DNA of 64,000 nucleotides from Onthophagus taurus (taxonomy: Eukaryota; Arthropoda; Insecta; Coleoptera; Scarabaeidae). The notes under the pieces are model-generated. The model had not been told where the DNA came from and searched no databases. It saw nothing but the letters and a program-made list of their open reading frames with translations. The DNA lies in the NCBI RefSeq assembly GCF_036711975.1, contig NC_091972.1, forward strand, positions 5,275,001 to 5,339,000. The letters are read 5' to 3'. Position numbers and translations under genes: made by a program. Each line of letters opens with the position of its first letter. Within the stretch, counting starts at the first letter, position 1. Of this stretch, positions 1-11,084 are shown piece by piece.

Positions 1-3000
1 TTTTATGGTTTTTTACCCTCTACAAATTATACAAAAATATCAGATTAATGAATTTTTCTTAATTTCTTTTTTATCACCAAGCAAATCGCTGATATCTGTA
101 TACATAATAGCATTCGTAGTTGTTTGTTATCCGGAGTAATTGATGATGTCTAATGGATAATGGGACTAAAGGTAATTGTTTACGACAACAATAGAAATCC
201 ATTCACTACAACGCCCGACACGGTTGATTTGTATTAATTACAAGAAATTGTGTGTTTTCCAAGAAAATGTATTATTCGATAATTCCGCCGACGCTAAACT
301 AAATTGAAATCGTTTTAAGAGTGGAAGTTTAGCGGTACATAAAGTTTTACGCGACGTAATCGATGATGCATTTGGCGGGAGAAGAGCACAGGCGATAAAC
401 CGGCGGCACGAAGAACGATTTATTTAACAGGAAACGTTCGGCCGTTAATCGCAGTTTTAACGCAAATTTATCTTGTAACTTATGCGCGTCGTTATTCGTA
501 CCCGGGCAGATGTATACTCGCGTTCTATCCCTTCGACGCAAAAGAGGGGCCTCGTCCGAGAGTTACTGGAACTGTATGGCCATTGGGATCTAACAAATGG
601 ATCGTGTAAAGTTTTAGTACAGATATACCACACACTTCCGTTTATAATTTATAACCGGATAAGATCATATCTGTTGTAATAAATTTCTTACATCTAAATT
701 GATCTATTTTGACTTAATAGTAATCAATATAAGTCACATAGGGAGATTTAACATATTTGAAAGGTTATTATTCATATAACTAATGCTTTCTAAATTTGTT
801 AGTATTCACCAGGACACGATTAAAGTGGCCAACCACAGCATGCAATCAAATTTAATACAATTAATGGTGAACGATCGTGCTCAGACTACACACCGCCAAT
901 TGCGGAAGGGTTTCTGCACACAATAATCGTCAAATAACAGGACAGGGCTTTAATTCCCAACGCGTCAGTTGGTACGCGTCGCAACCCACGTAGTTGTAGC
1001 CTGATATGGTCGTAATTTCAGGGCGTGATTGCGTTTTTGGGAATCCCTTTGGGACCCTCATTTTCGGTTTATTAGTTTTAGTAAATAGCCCAACTTAGAA
1101 TATGTATTGCGGTTCAACCCAAAAAAAAAAAACCACCACATAGTCCTTTCGGACGTAATTTCGTTCGAGGTCGAATCTGTCAAAAGGATAACCCGGATAA
1201 AATAGAGTGGCGGCTAAAACGCCGCTGGCCGGAGCGTTGCGGGTTAACGTTTTAAATCGTCCGTGTCACGCATTTTGGAGGGTGAGAGGTTGCCGGGTTT
1301 TTATTCACAGTCGGAAAATGTCCCGTTTTTATACAACTGGGACTACCATTTTTCTCCCGTGAGAGAATGGAGATTTTAAAGGAATGAGGATTAAAATGTT
1401 GCGGTTTTAAACACCACAATTAAATAAAAACAATTAAGGTTAAAATCTATACAACATAATTCAAGTCGAAAAATATTAAGAAGACGTTTCATAAATGTAA
1501 CGATTTAATAATTTATAAATTATTGCCGTTCGTAGTTGTCGTGGCGAATAAATTGCGCGTGATCACCAGCGAGTAGACCTTTTCCAGATTGCAATGTAAT
1601 TTACTTTTCTGTAGATCGGAATAATAGCATTACCTACTTTTAAAATATCTACCATCCATTCAACCAATTTTAAAACAAAAATGATGATGTAGTGCTCGTA
1701 CGACGGCCCCAAGGTATTTTTAAATTTAGAAGAGTGGATTTTACATTAAATTATGCTTCCGGCGTACTTACGCAAATGAATCTTTAGTAGCCTCTCTTAT
1801 CAGAATATATTGCTTCTTACCTATAAAAAAAACGAAAAAGTAACAGATAGAGATAACATTAAATTAATAGAAACAAATGATTCGTTTAAAGTTTAAAGTA
1901 TAATCATTGGAAGAGAGGAAGAACAAAGCTCAATAATTTCGAATTGCCGTTTGATAGGCGCCTCGCGTCTTAGATTAAAAGCCCCAAATGAGCTTAGAAG
2001 CATCGTTAGACGTCGTACTCAGAATGCAACAGCGGCAATAATAGGGGCGAAGACGACATCGCAACGATGGTAATGCCCGGTTAAGTGTCCGACGAACGAA
2101 AAGACTCAACCAGACGAATGGTGTCGCCCTGTTCAGGTTGTTGTGGACTTCTGGCGGTTGCGCAGACTCACAGGTCGGTAGTAATTAGGAGGGTGCATAG
2201 CATTTTTAAAGAAATCGATTACTAGGACGCTCTCTCCAGAGACGCACCTCTTCTGGATACTTCGGATCCATTATCCGACCCCGTTTTATAACGAAGATAC
2301 ATTCCCTTAGAGGATTGTTGTTAGAAAATTAAAAAAAAGGTAGTGGAAAAGTTAATATACATGCAAAGGTGATTATATAGAACGTAAAGCAATGTAGTGA
2401 AATTTTATTGGAGAGGTAATATTCGATGATGATAGGGAATGTCAAAGGCTAGTTGATCAGAGGGTTTCGGATTAAATCTCATTACGGTTTATGCGGGGGA
2501 GGATTTTAATTAATTGGACCGAGTCGACCGCACCTGCTGATATTAAACGATGGCAACCCCTATCACCACCGCTCTCTCATTGAGGTGCATTTAGCCCGCT
2601 CCACCAAAGAACTACGGTTCGATTTCAATAAAGCAGGTTTTTAGTTAAGCTGAAGCTCTCTGTTAATTAAAACTTTCAAAAGATTCATAAAAATTAAAAG
2701 TAACAAAGCATACCATAAAATTATAAAATATGTATTGTCGATATGACAAATGTATGCAGCTTCCCTCTGCATACAAGCAACATAAATTGGCGTCAATGAA
2801 TTTTACTGCCCGCCGTATCATAACCTATAGAGCCGCGGTCGTAAATTCCGGAGATTTCCGGGGTGACAGCTTCAATGTACGGTTCACGGTCTCCAAATAG
2901 GTGATTTGTTTCGGGTATGTAAACGCAGTTTCTTCTGATTCTGCCTTCAACGATCTATACACCGGTACTACTAAAAGATATTTTACGATACGACCTTAGT

Positions 3001-3458
3001 ACTAAAACGAATATCGTAAACTTTGTGGCGTACAAATTTTACCGCACGATAACATAAATACGTTTTAAAGAATCATAATAACTTTAAATGATTTGACCAT
3101 TCAAATTTGATTGACTAATTAAACGTTTAAATCTCTAAATTATGGTTGACAAATAAATATAGGTATAGTTAAATAATTTCCTTTAAGTATCACGAAGATT
3201 CACAATCTTTTAACATTTCATCATAAATAAACTTCTGTATACTATATACCCCTTGAGAAATCCAAGACAACGCTGAATAAATTGAAATGACTACTACTAA
3301 ATAAAAGATAACCCAAGAAAAAAAAACTTACGTTGTAGAATAAATGGTAAAATTATGAGGAGTTCTGAAAGAAAGAGGATAATCTCTACAAAACTATAGA
3401 TTAAATAAGAAATTAAATAAAAAAACTTCTTGCTTTATTTCAATACTACGTTTTATAC
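1..3458. other. Intergenic or intronic AT-rich DNA, no gene recognised
   Basis: I see no coding exon, RNA gene or transposon terminus here. Open frames are short (about 65 codons at most), overlap on both strands and lack protein-like composition. Moderately CpG-containing patches occur around 400-560, 1200-1340 and 2000-2320. They could be non-coding regulatory DNA or intron of a distant gene, but no motif supports a specific role. Confidence 0.5.
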
Positions 3459-3460
3459 TA

Positions 3461-4917
3461 CAGGGTTCCCCATAATAGACTACCCATTTTATTTTATTAA
3501 TAAATTCCCTATGAGATAACTAAATAAGTTTTTCTCTGTGGGAATATCTTCTGTAGTCTTTGGGATTTAAGTTAATTATTAATCAAGTAGTCGCCTGTCA
3601 CAAATAAGTTTTAAATTATTAATTATTATTATCGAGATAATATTCGATATTATTTTTAGTTTCGTCATTTTTTTTCAACATCTGTTTGAACTTTCATGGA
3701 TTATTCAGTCCAACAACGTGTGTTTTGTGTAGAAACTTACATTAGAAGCAATTCGATAGAAGAAGTTAGGCGTGCATTCCGGCGTCAGTTTAATAACAAC
3801 AATAGGGGTCACACGCCAAATCGTAAAACTGTAAAGTTATGGGTTCGTCATTGGCGTGAAAATGGTTCTGTACAAGATTTGAAAAAGCCTGGACGTCGAA
3901 GAACAATTCGTACACCAGAAAATATTGAACGAGTTAGAATTGCGTTTACAAGAAGTCCTAAAAGGTCTGCTAATCGACAAAGCCTTATCCTAGGAATATC
4001 AAAGGGAAGCTTAGATCGAATTATTCGAAAGGATTTAAAATTTCATCCCTATAAGTACCAAATGGCAATCAAGATAAAGAAGCAAGGTTAGCATTTTGTC
4101 AAGAATTTTTGGATTTACATCAAGGAGCAATTCACAATCTCCTAATGAGCGACGAAGCAAATTTTTATTTGAACGGCATGGTTAATAAACAGAATTTTAG
4201 ATACTGGTCAAATGAAAATCCTCGTGAAATTATTTACACAGAACCTCCATAATCCAAAAGTTATTGTGTGGTGTGGAGTAGGATCTTTTGGTATTATTGG
4301 TCCATATTTTTTTGAGGATGAAAATAACCGCGCTGTAACAGTAACATCCGAGCGCTACGTAAACATGCTAGAGACATTCCTCATTAACGAATTAAATAGA
4401 CGAGCATTTACAATTACTAAACAATCCCTTACTATACCAACAAGATGGGGCGACAGCTCACACCGCCAGAAACTCAATGAGGGTTCTGCGAGAAATGTTT
4501 AATGGTCGACTCATTTCTCGATTCGGAGATTTGCCTTGGCCTTCGAGGTCCTCCGACTTAACGGCACCCGATTTTTTCCTGTGGGGATATTTAAAAGCCA
4601 AAGTGTTTGCGAGTCGTCCAGGTACAATCGAGGAACTCAAAGTCAAAATTCGTGAAGAAGTTGAAGGAATAGACGAAGGTTTGCTACGCCGTGTAATGAA
4701 CCACTTTTTATCTAATATTGAAAAATGTGTTGAAGTTGGTGGAGGTCAATTAGAAGACGTGATTTTTAAAAGTTAGAATTAAATTAGCCAAATATTTATA
4801 AGTTATCATAAATCCCAAAAAGTTTGCTGTAATTTAGTATAATAAAAAGTTTGTTTTGTTAACTAAAAGAATTTTAATTCAAATTTCAAAATGGGTAGCC
4901 TATTATGGGGAACCCTG
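3461..4917 (+). mobile_element. Tc1/mariner-type DNA transposon (DD41D-like), decayed
   Basis: A complete but inactive element. Near-perfect inverted termini of about 30 bp (CAGGGTTCCCCATAATAG at 3461, its complement ending at 4917) are flanked by TA on both sides (3459-3460 and 4918-4919), the target duplication expected of the IS630/Tc1/mariner superfamily. Between them lies one broken transposase gene reading with the plus strand. The spacing of the last two catalytic aspartates (Asp codons at 4444 and 4570, 41 residues between) fits the DD41D group. The group assignment assumes no indel in that stretch. Confidence 0.9.
3696..4776 (+). pseudogene. Tc1/mariner transposase relic (DUF4817-like N-terminus)
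   Basis: The frame opens at ATG 3696 with an N-terminal helix-turn-helix region of the type seen in DUF4817 proteins (start MDYSVQQRVFCVETYIRS, then a VKLWVRHWRENGSV helix). It shifts near 4060-4085, again near 4250 and again between about 4400 and 4435, and ends at the TAA at 4774. Recognisable motifs spread over the three frames are MSDEANFYLNG (first catalytic Asp), VIVWCGVGSFGIIGPYFF, QQDGATAHTARNS (second Asp) and APDFFLWGYLKAKVF (third Asp). At least three frameshifts mean no functional enzyme. The catalytic Asp residues themselves are still present, so decay is fairly recent. Confidence 0.88.
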
Positions 4918-5263
4918 TATAATGTTTTAAACAAAATCTTGGAAATAAGCACATAGAAGATATATCGAGATGTTGAGAGATATCGGGAATGATACTTAGA
5001 CATATCATGAAAATATTAATAGATTATGCTGGAAGCCAGAACAGCATTGATCGATCAATCAATCAAGGTTATGATTAATATAACTGGGCCTATGCCACTG
5101 CTATCCAACAAAACATATTATTATTCGAACATCTAGCTTTGGTACTAGTCATGGTGGCCACTAAGAGTTTACAATTTCCTAAAACCAAACTTAACTGAAC
5201 TTCCCTTATCGCTTACCTTCTTCCTTCCCCTCGTCCCAACCACCTCCCTCATCCATCCCTTGC
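4918..5263. other. Intergenic gap without recognisable features
   Basis: AT-rich sequence between the mariner element and the LINE relic. I see no exon, RNA gene or repeat terminus in it. Confidence 0.4.
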
Positions 5264-5440
5264 CTAGCCCCCCTTTTCCAGAATCTGCCTCCGGTTCCTT
5301 TCTTCCTCTCTCAGCTCACTACATCCTCTCAACATATGTTCTAGCGTCCCCCAATCCTCTCCACATCGTCCGCACAGTACCTGTTCGCTCTCTCCTCATT
5401 ACCACAAGGAAATCTGGCCACCAGCCTCTTCCACTTCCTT
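5264..5440 (-). pseudogene. Non-LTR retrotransposon (R1/Jockey-like) C-terminal relic
   Basis: The minus strand encodes the zinc-binding tail found after reverse transcriptase in many insect LINEs: CGRCGEDWGTLEHMLRGCSE, continuing through an Arg/Glu-rich stretch to a TAG at 5264-5266. Just upstream, in another frame, is PCGNEERANRY, matching the usual GNEERxNRYW motif before the Cys cluster. One frameshift therefore separates the two halves. The C-x2-C and H-x4-C spacing is intact. The rest of the element is absent, as expected of a degraded copy. The clade is inferred from motif style only. Confidence 0.72.
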
Positions 5441-5478
5441 GCCAATATCTTTCATTGTACCTTCCCTCCCTTATCTAC

Positions 5479-6355
5479 GTCCTTCTCTCCAGTCTCTGGA
5501 CATCCGTGATAAAACTGACAAAACTTGTAAAAGATCTCGGAGTTAACCAGAATAAAGTTGAGATATGGCAGAAATGATTTTGATGTAATCCTTAACATCG
5601 TTAAGGAAAATCAGAGTCAATATTGCTGATGCTTCGAGATCAAGGAGTACTTTTATGGCAGAGACAATCAAAACAGAGCCAGGGAACAGAAGTATATGAA
5701 GAATTTATGATTAAGGAATAAACTTAGATGTGTTTGAAACAACATCATCGCAACTCAGTACACACCTCAAAAATTACAAAGTCAATATCATAATATTCTT
5801 ATCGGTTATTTGCGTTTCATTCAATATACGATTATAACAATTTTTTGTTATTAAAGATATTAAAAGATTAATAAAGTGATACTTTGAAAAGCTCCTTAAT
5901 AATATTAGGTTGGAGAGTTCGAGTCCTTCTCTCCAGTCTCTGGACATCCGTGATGAAACTGACAAAACTTGTAAAAGATCTCGGAGTTAACCAGAATAAA
6001 GTTGAGATATGGCAGAAATGATTTTGATGTAATCCTTAACATCGTTAAGGAAAATCAGAGTCAATATTGCTGATGCTTCGAGATCAAGGAGTACTTTTAT
6101 GGCAGAGACAATCAAAACAGAGCCAGGGAACAGAAGTATATGAAGAATTTATGATTAAGGAATAAACTTAGATGTGTTTGAAACAACATCATCGCAACTC
6201 AGTACACACCTCAATAATCACAAAGTCAATATCATAATATACTTATCGGTTATTTGTGTTTCATTCATATATACAATTTTTTGTTATTAAAGATATAAAG
6301 AGATTAATAAAGTGATACTTTGAAAAGCTCCTTAATAATATTAGGTTGGAAAGTT
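5479..6355. repeat. 454-bp tandem direct duplication
   Basis: Two adjacent copies, about 5479-5931 and 5932-6355. The string CCTTCTCTCCAGTCTCTGGA starts at 5481 and again at 5935, a period of 454 bp. Copies are nearly identical over the first 300 bp and then differ by small indels and substitutions around the AT-rich end. The second copy ends in TTAGGTTGGAAAGTT, where the first has TTAGGTTGGAGAGTT. The left edge abuts the LINE relic. The content looks non-coding and its origin is unknown. Confidence 0.9.
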
Positions 6356-8261
6356 AGCCATGTCGGTCATAAATCAGTTTCGAGAATGATAATAATTGGA
6401 AGCGGATACCAAGAACTGGCACTTTTCTCTGTTGGAGTGCGCTCTTTGAGATCCCCTCAATTTGCGGCCTTAATGGCGAGCCAACCATATAGGGCGATGT
6501 GTGTTCGATTTGCATGTCAGAGAAACCGGTCCGCCCTCTTCCGGGTGCGGCCTAAATGGTTGACCAGAGGTCGAGTGGTGCGCTGCTGTCAACCACTCGC
6601 CTAATGAATGTTTAATGGTCTAAATTAATTCCGGCCGTTCGCTCCTCTCCACATCACAAATTGGCTTTCTGATGAGTTCTTTCCACGTCAACGCCATTTT
6701 TGTTTACCCTACATACGCCAAAATGAATTTTACAAGCGACCAATTTTATCGATGAGTTAGTAAACAATTTTCAATTTTGTAAATATCAATTATAATGTAA
6801 ATGAAATGGTTCATAGTTGTTTTACATTACGTAACAAAATGTTGATGTTAAAAATGTAAATTCTAAAGCGGTGATTGCTCAAAAATCCAAATGTGAAAAA
6901 CAGGAACGTTTAATAAATCCAAGTTTATTTATAAATTTATCGAAAATTCAATTTAAATGAAATTACTATTTATTTATACATAAACTAATATCATTTATCC
7001 AATTATATTGGTAAATAAACTCAATCACAATCTCAAACAAAATCAAAATTCTATGTAACTTTTAAACAAATTTTTATTTTATACACTTCGTTGGTCGAAC
7101 TCAAACAAACATTGGAGAGGGTAAAAGGGCCAATAACAGGGTTGGAAAAATGGAACACGTCCGGAATGTATCGAAAGATATTCTCGGCTACATCTTACAT
7201 CGGAAATGTCAACGTGTCGTCGCAACTTGCGGCGTCCACGTCAAGTTATGGCATAGTTTTTGCCTCCATCAAATATCTAGCACGGCCATATAATATTTAT
7301 GCGACTTTTAGGGGGGTCGCTGGCTCTGACATTTATGGCACTGTCGGCACTGAGCAATGAAATTTAAATTATCGAGCCCCAACGTTGAAATGTCGTATAC
7401 CCAGTTTTCTCTACACGATGTTCCCAGCCAATTTCAAAGGAAGATTTCAGTTAAGATTAAATTTAGGCACATTTAACTTTTTGAGATATATCAGCGATAT
7501 TAAATCAATTTTTTGGAAATGTTGGTTTACTGTCCGTCGAATGTCACGCAAAATAAACGCGTTCGAGAACGTCGGTGAACAAATGGTTGTTTCATATTTT
7601 GTTCAATAGTACACCGACGAGATTTATTGTTTTGTTTAGTCCGCGCTTTATAATTTATGGAATATAGTGATGTCGCTTTTGAAATATTAAAGCGGAATGA
7701 AACCCGATTATGAACTAATTGTTTAAAATTCGTGAGTTAATTGTCTCACTGAAAACCTTGATATTTTTAACAATACATAAAACGAATAATTGATGTCTAT
7801 AAAGGTTTTTAAAAAATAAATGCATTTATTGGTACTGTAACGAATGAATTCTATTCATCAAGAGGGATAAACAATTTAAACCACAAAAAGTTTGCGTTTT
7901 TGGCATTACTTTTGATCACGGATTTTTATGTTATCATAAGTTAAGAATAAAATTGCACGAAATTGAGCTAAAAAAAGCTAATACCATCAACATATCAACC
8001 CCCACTATCATTAATGCTAAAATCAGAAACGACATAACTGCAATCTCGAAACCCTGGGAACACATTAAAATCATTTAGCCATAATGTTAAATAATAAATT
8101 AAAGAGAGCTTCTAAAAACTCTGGTTAAGAATTTGAACAGCTTTCATACTCAGACTTAGAAAGTATTGAACAGAATCGACCTCAAAGTCGGGAACTAAAT
8201 TGTAAACTAATCCTAGACGATTAGGGAGATCTTTGCTTTAGTCCTGATAACTCGATCCACT
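6356..8261. other. Non-coding interval
   Basis: AT-rich sequence with short overlapping open frames only (for example 7091-7360 and 7385-7609), none with recognisable domains or splice-site context. A CpG-bearing patch lies at 6370-6620. Confidence 0.4.
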
Positions 8262-11084
8262 CCCCTTCCATAAGAGGACACTACGACGTGTAGAAGAAAC
8301 TTAGGTTGTGGTATGGAAGTTTCTGTTCATGGTTTAAAGAAGCACTCTTCAAATTCTTAAGTCAATTCATTAAGTTCTAGACCATAGATATGCTAACCTT
8401 CATTGCAGATTTCAGCCTAAAGCATCATACCGTGGATGACGTCTACGATATGCATGTTTCCAATACAAAAATTCGGAAACTACTTGCTGCTGCTGACGAA
8501 GGCAGAGATCGCAAGCTTCCTTTTTCAAGCTTGGTACTTGGATGTCACTTCCAGGAATAAGTTCACCTTCGATGAGAGGAAACTGCGCCGTGTAGAAAAA
8601 ACTTAGGTTGCCATAGTTCTTCGATATAGAAGTTTCTGTTCATGCTTTAAAGGAGCACTTTTCAGCTTCTTAAGTCAATTGACCAAGTTCTAGACCATAA
8701 GTTTGTTCATCTTTATTGCAGATTTCAGCCTGAAGTATCACACCGTGGATGATGTCTAAGATATGAATGATCCCAATATAATAATTCGGAAAGTACTTGC
8801 CGATGATTACGAAGACGGAGATCGCAAGCTTCCTTTTTCAAGCTTGGTAGTTGGATGCCACTTCCAGGAATAAGTTCCCCTTTGATGAGAGCAAACTACG
8901 CCGTGTAGAAAAAATTTAGGTTGCGATAGTTCTTCGATATAGAAGCTTCTGTTCATGCTTTAAAAGAGCACTTTTCAGGTTCTTACGTTAATTGACCAAG
9001 TTCTAGACCATAAGTTTGTTAAACTTTATTGCAGATTTCAGCCTGAAGCATCACACCGTGGATGACGTCTAAGATATGAATGTTCCCAATACAAAATTTC
9101 GGAAAGTACTTGCCGCTGATGACGAAGGCAGAGATCGCAAGCTTCCTTTTTCAAGCTTGGTACTTGGATGGCACTTCCAGGAATAAGTTCCTATTCAATG
9201 AGAGCAAACACAGCCGTGTAGAAAAAACTTAGGTTGCCATAGTTCTTCGATATAGAAGTTTCTGTTCATGCTTTAAAGGAGCACTTTTCAGCTTCTTAAG
9301 TCAATTGACCAAGTTCTAGACCATAAGTTTGTTCATCTTTATTGCAGATTTCAGCCTGAAGCATCACACCGTGGATGACGTCTAAGATATGAATGTTCCC
9401 AATACAAAATTTCGGAAAGTACTTGCCGATGATTACGAAGGCGGAGATCGCAAGCTTCCTTTTTCAAGCTTGGTACTTGGATGCCACTTCCAGGAATAAG
9501 TTCCCCTTTGATGAGAGGAAACTACACCGTGCAGAAAAAACTTAGGTTGCCATAGTTCTTCGATATAGAAGCTTCTGTTCATGCTTTAAAGGAGCTCTTT
9601 TCAGCTTCTTAAGTCAATTAACCAAGTTCTAGACCATAGGTTTACTAATCTTTATTGCAGATTTCAGCCTGAAGGGTCACACCATGATGACGTCTAAGAT
9701 ATGAATGATCCCAATACAAAAATACGGAAAGTACTTGCCGCTGATGACGAAGGCAGAGATCGCAAGCTTCCTTTTTCAAGCTTGGTACTTGGATGGCACT
9801 TCCAGGAATAAGTTAATTGACCAAGTTCTAGACCATAAGTTTGTTAATCTTTATTGCAGATTTCAGCCTGAAGCATCACACCGTGGATGACGTCTAAAAT
9901 ATGAATGATCCCAATACAATAATTCGGAAAGTACTTGCCGCTGATGACGAAGGCAGAGATCGCAAGCTTCCTTTTTCAAGCTTGGTACTTGGATTGCACT
10001 TCCAGGAATAAGTTTCCCTTCGATGAGAGGAAACTACGCCGTGTAGAAAAAACTTAGGTTGCGATAGTTCTTCGATATAGAAGTTTCTGTTCATGCTTTA
10101 AAGGAGCACTTTTCAGCTTCTTAAGTTAATTGACCAAGTTCTAGACCATAAATTTGTTAATCTTTATTGCAGATTTCAGCCTGAAGCATCACACCGTGGA
10201 TGACGTCTAAGATATGAATGTTCCCAATACAAAATTTCGGAAAGTACTTGCCGCTGATGACGAAGGCAAAGATCGTTAGCTTCCTTTTTCAATCTTGGTA
10301 CTTGGATGGCATTTCCAGGAATAAGTTCCCCTTCGATGAGAGGAAACTACGCCGTGTAGAAAAAACTTAGGTTGCGATAGTTCTTCGATATAGAAGCTTC
10401 TGTTCATGCTTTAAAGGAGCACTTTTCAGCTTCTTAAGTTAATTGACCAAGTTCTAGACCATAAATTTGTTAATCTTTATTGCAGATTTCAGCCTGAAGC
10501 ATCACACCGTGGATGACGTCTAAGATATGAATATTCCCAATACAAAATTTCGGAAAGTACTTGCCGCTGATGACGAAGGCAAAGATCGTAAGCTTCCTTT
10601 TTCAATCTTGGTACTTGGATGGCATTTCCAGGAATAAGTTCCCCTTCGATGAGAGGAAACTACGCCGTGTAGAAAAAACTTAGGTTGCGATAGTTCTTCG
10701 ATATAGAAGCTTCTGTTCATGCTTTAAAGGAGCACTTTTCAGCTTCTTAAGTTAATTGACCAAGTTCTAGACCATAAATTTGTTAATCTTTATTGCAAAT
10801 TTCAGCCTGAAGCATCACACCGTGGATGACGTCTAAGATATGAATGTTCCTAATACAAAATTTCGGAAAGTACTTGCCGCTGATGACGAAGGCAAAGATC
10901 GTAAGCTTCCTTTTTCAATCTTGGTACTTGGATGGCATTTCCAGGAATAAGTTCCCCTTCGATGAGAGGAAACTACGCCGTGTAGAAAAAACTTAGGTTG
11001 CGATAGTTCTTCGATATAGAAGCTTCTGTTCATGCTTTAAAGGAGCACTTTTCAGCTTCTTAAGTCAATTAACCAAGTTCTAGA
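8262..11084. repeat. 313-bp satellite array, about nine units
   Basis: Head-to-tail array. The landmark GCAGATTTCAGCCTGAAGCA (or near-variant) starts at 8405, 8718, 9031, 9344, 9657, 9856, 10169, 10482 and 10795. All spacings are 313 bp except 9657 to 9856, which is 199 bp, so one unit has lost 114 bp. The first, leftmost unit is the most diverged. The units starting at 10169, 10482 and 10795 are nearly identical, indicating recent local homogenisation. Each unit contains an intron-3'-end-like run (TTTGTTAATCTTTATTGCAG) before the landmark. A 66-codon open frame on the minus strand survives in several units but looks incidental. Confidence 0.95.

Noticed and set aside
5260-5577. 105-codon plus-strand open frame rich in Pro and Ser
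   Set aside because: It is the antisense of the LINE C-terminal relic and of the duplicated block; the minus-strand zinc-knuckle motif explains the sequence.
9894-11033. Three 66-codon minus-strand open frames that look like a small gene family
   Set aside because: They are one frame repeated in successive 313-bp satellite units, without signal peptide, splice context or domain.
8262-11084. CRISPR-like array
   Set aside because: Units are fully homologous with no unique spacers, the period is 313 bp, and the DNA is eukaryotic.
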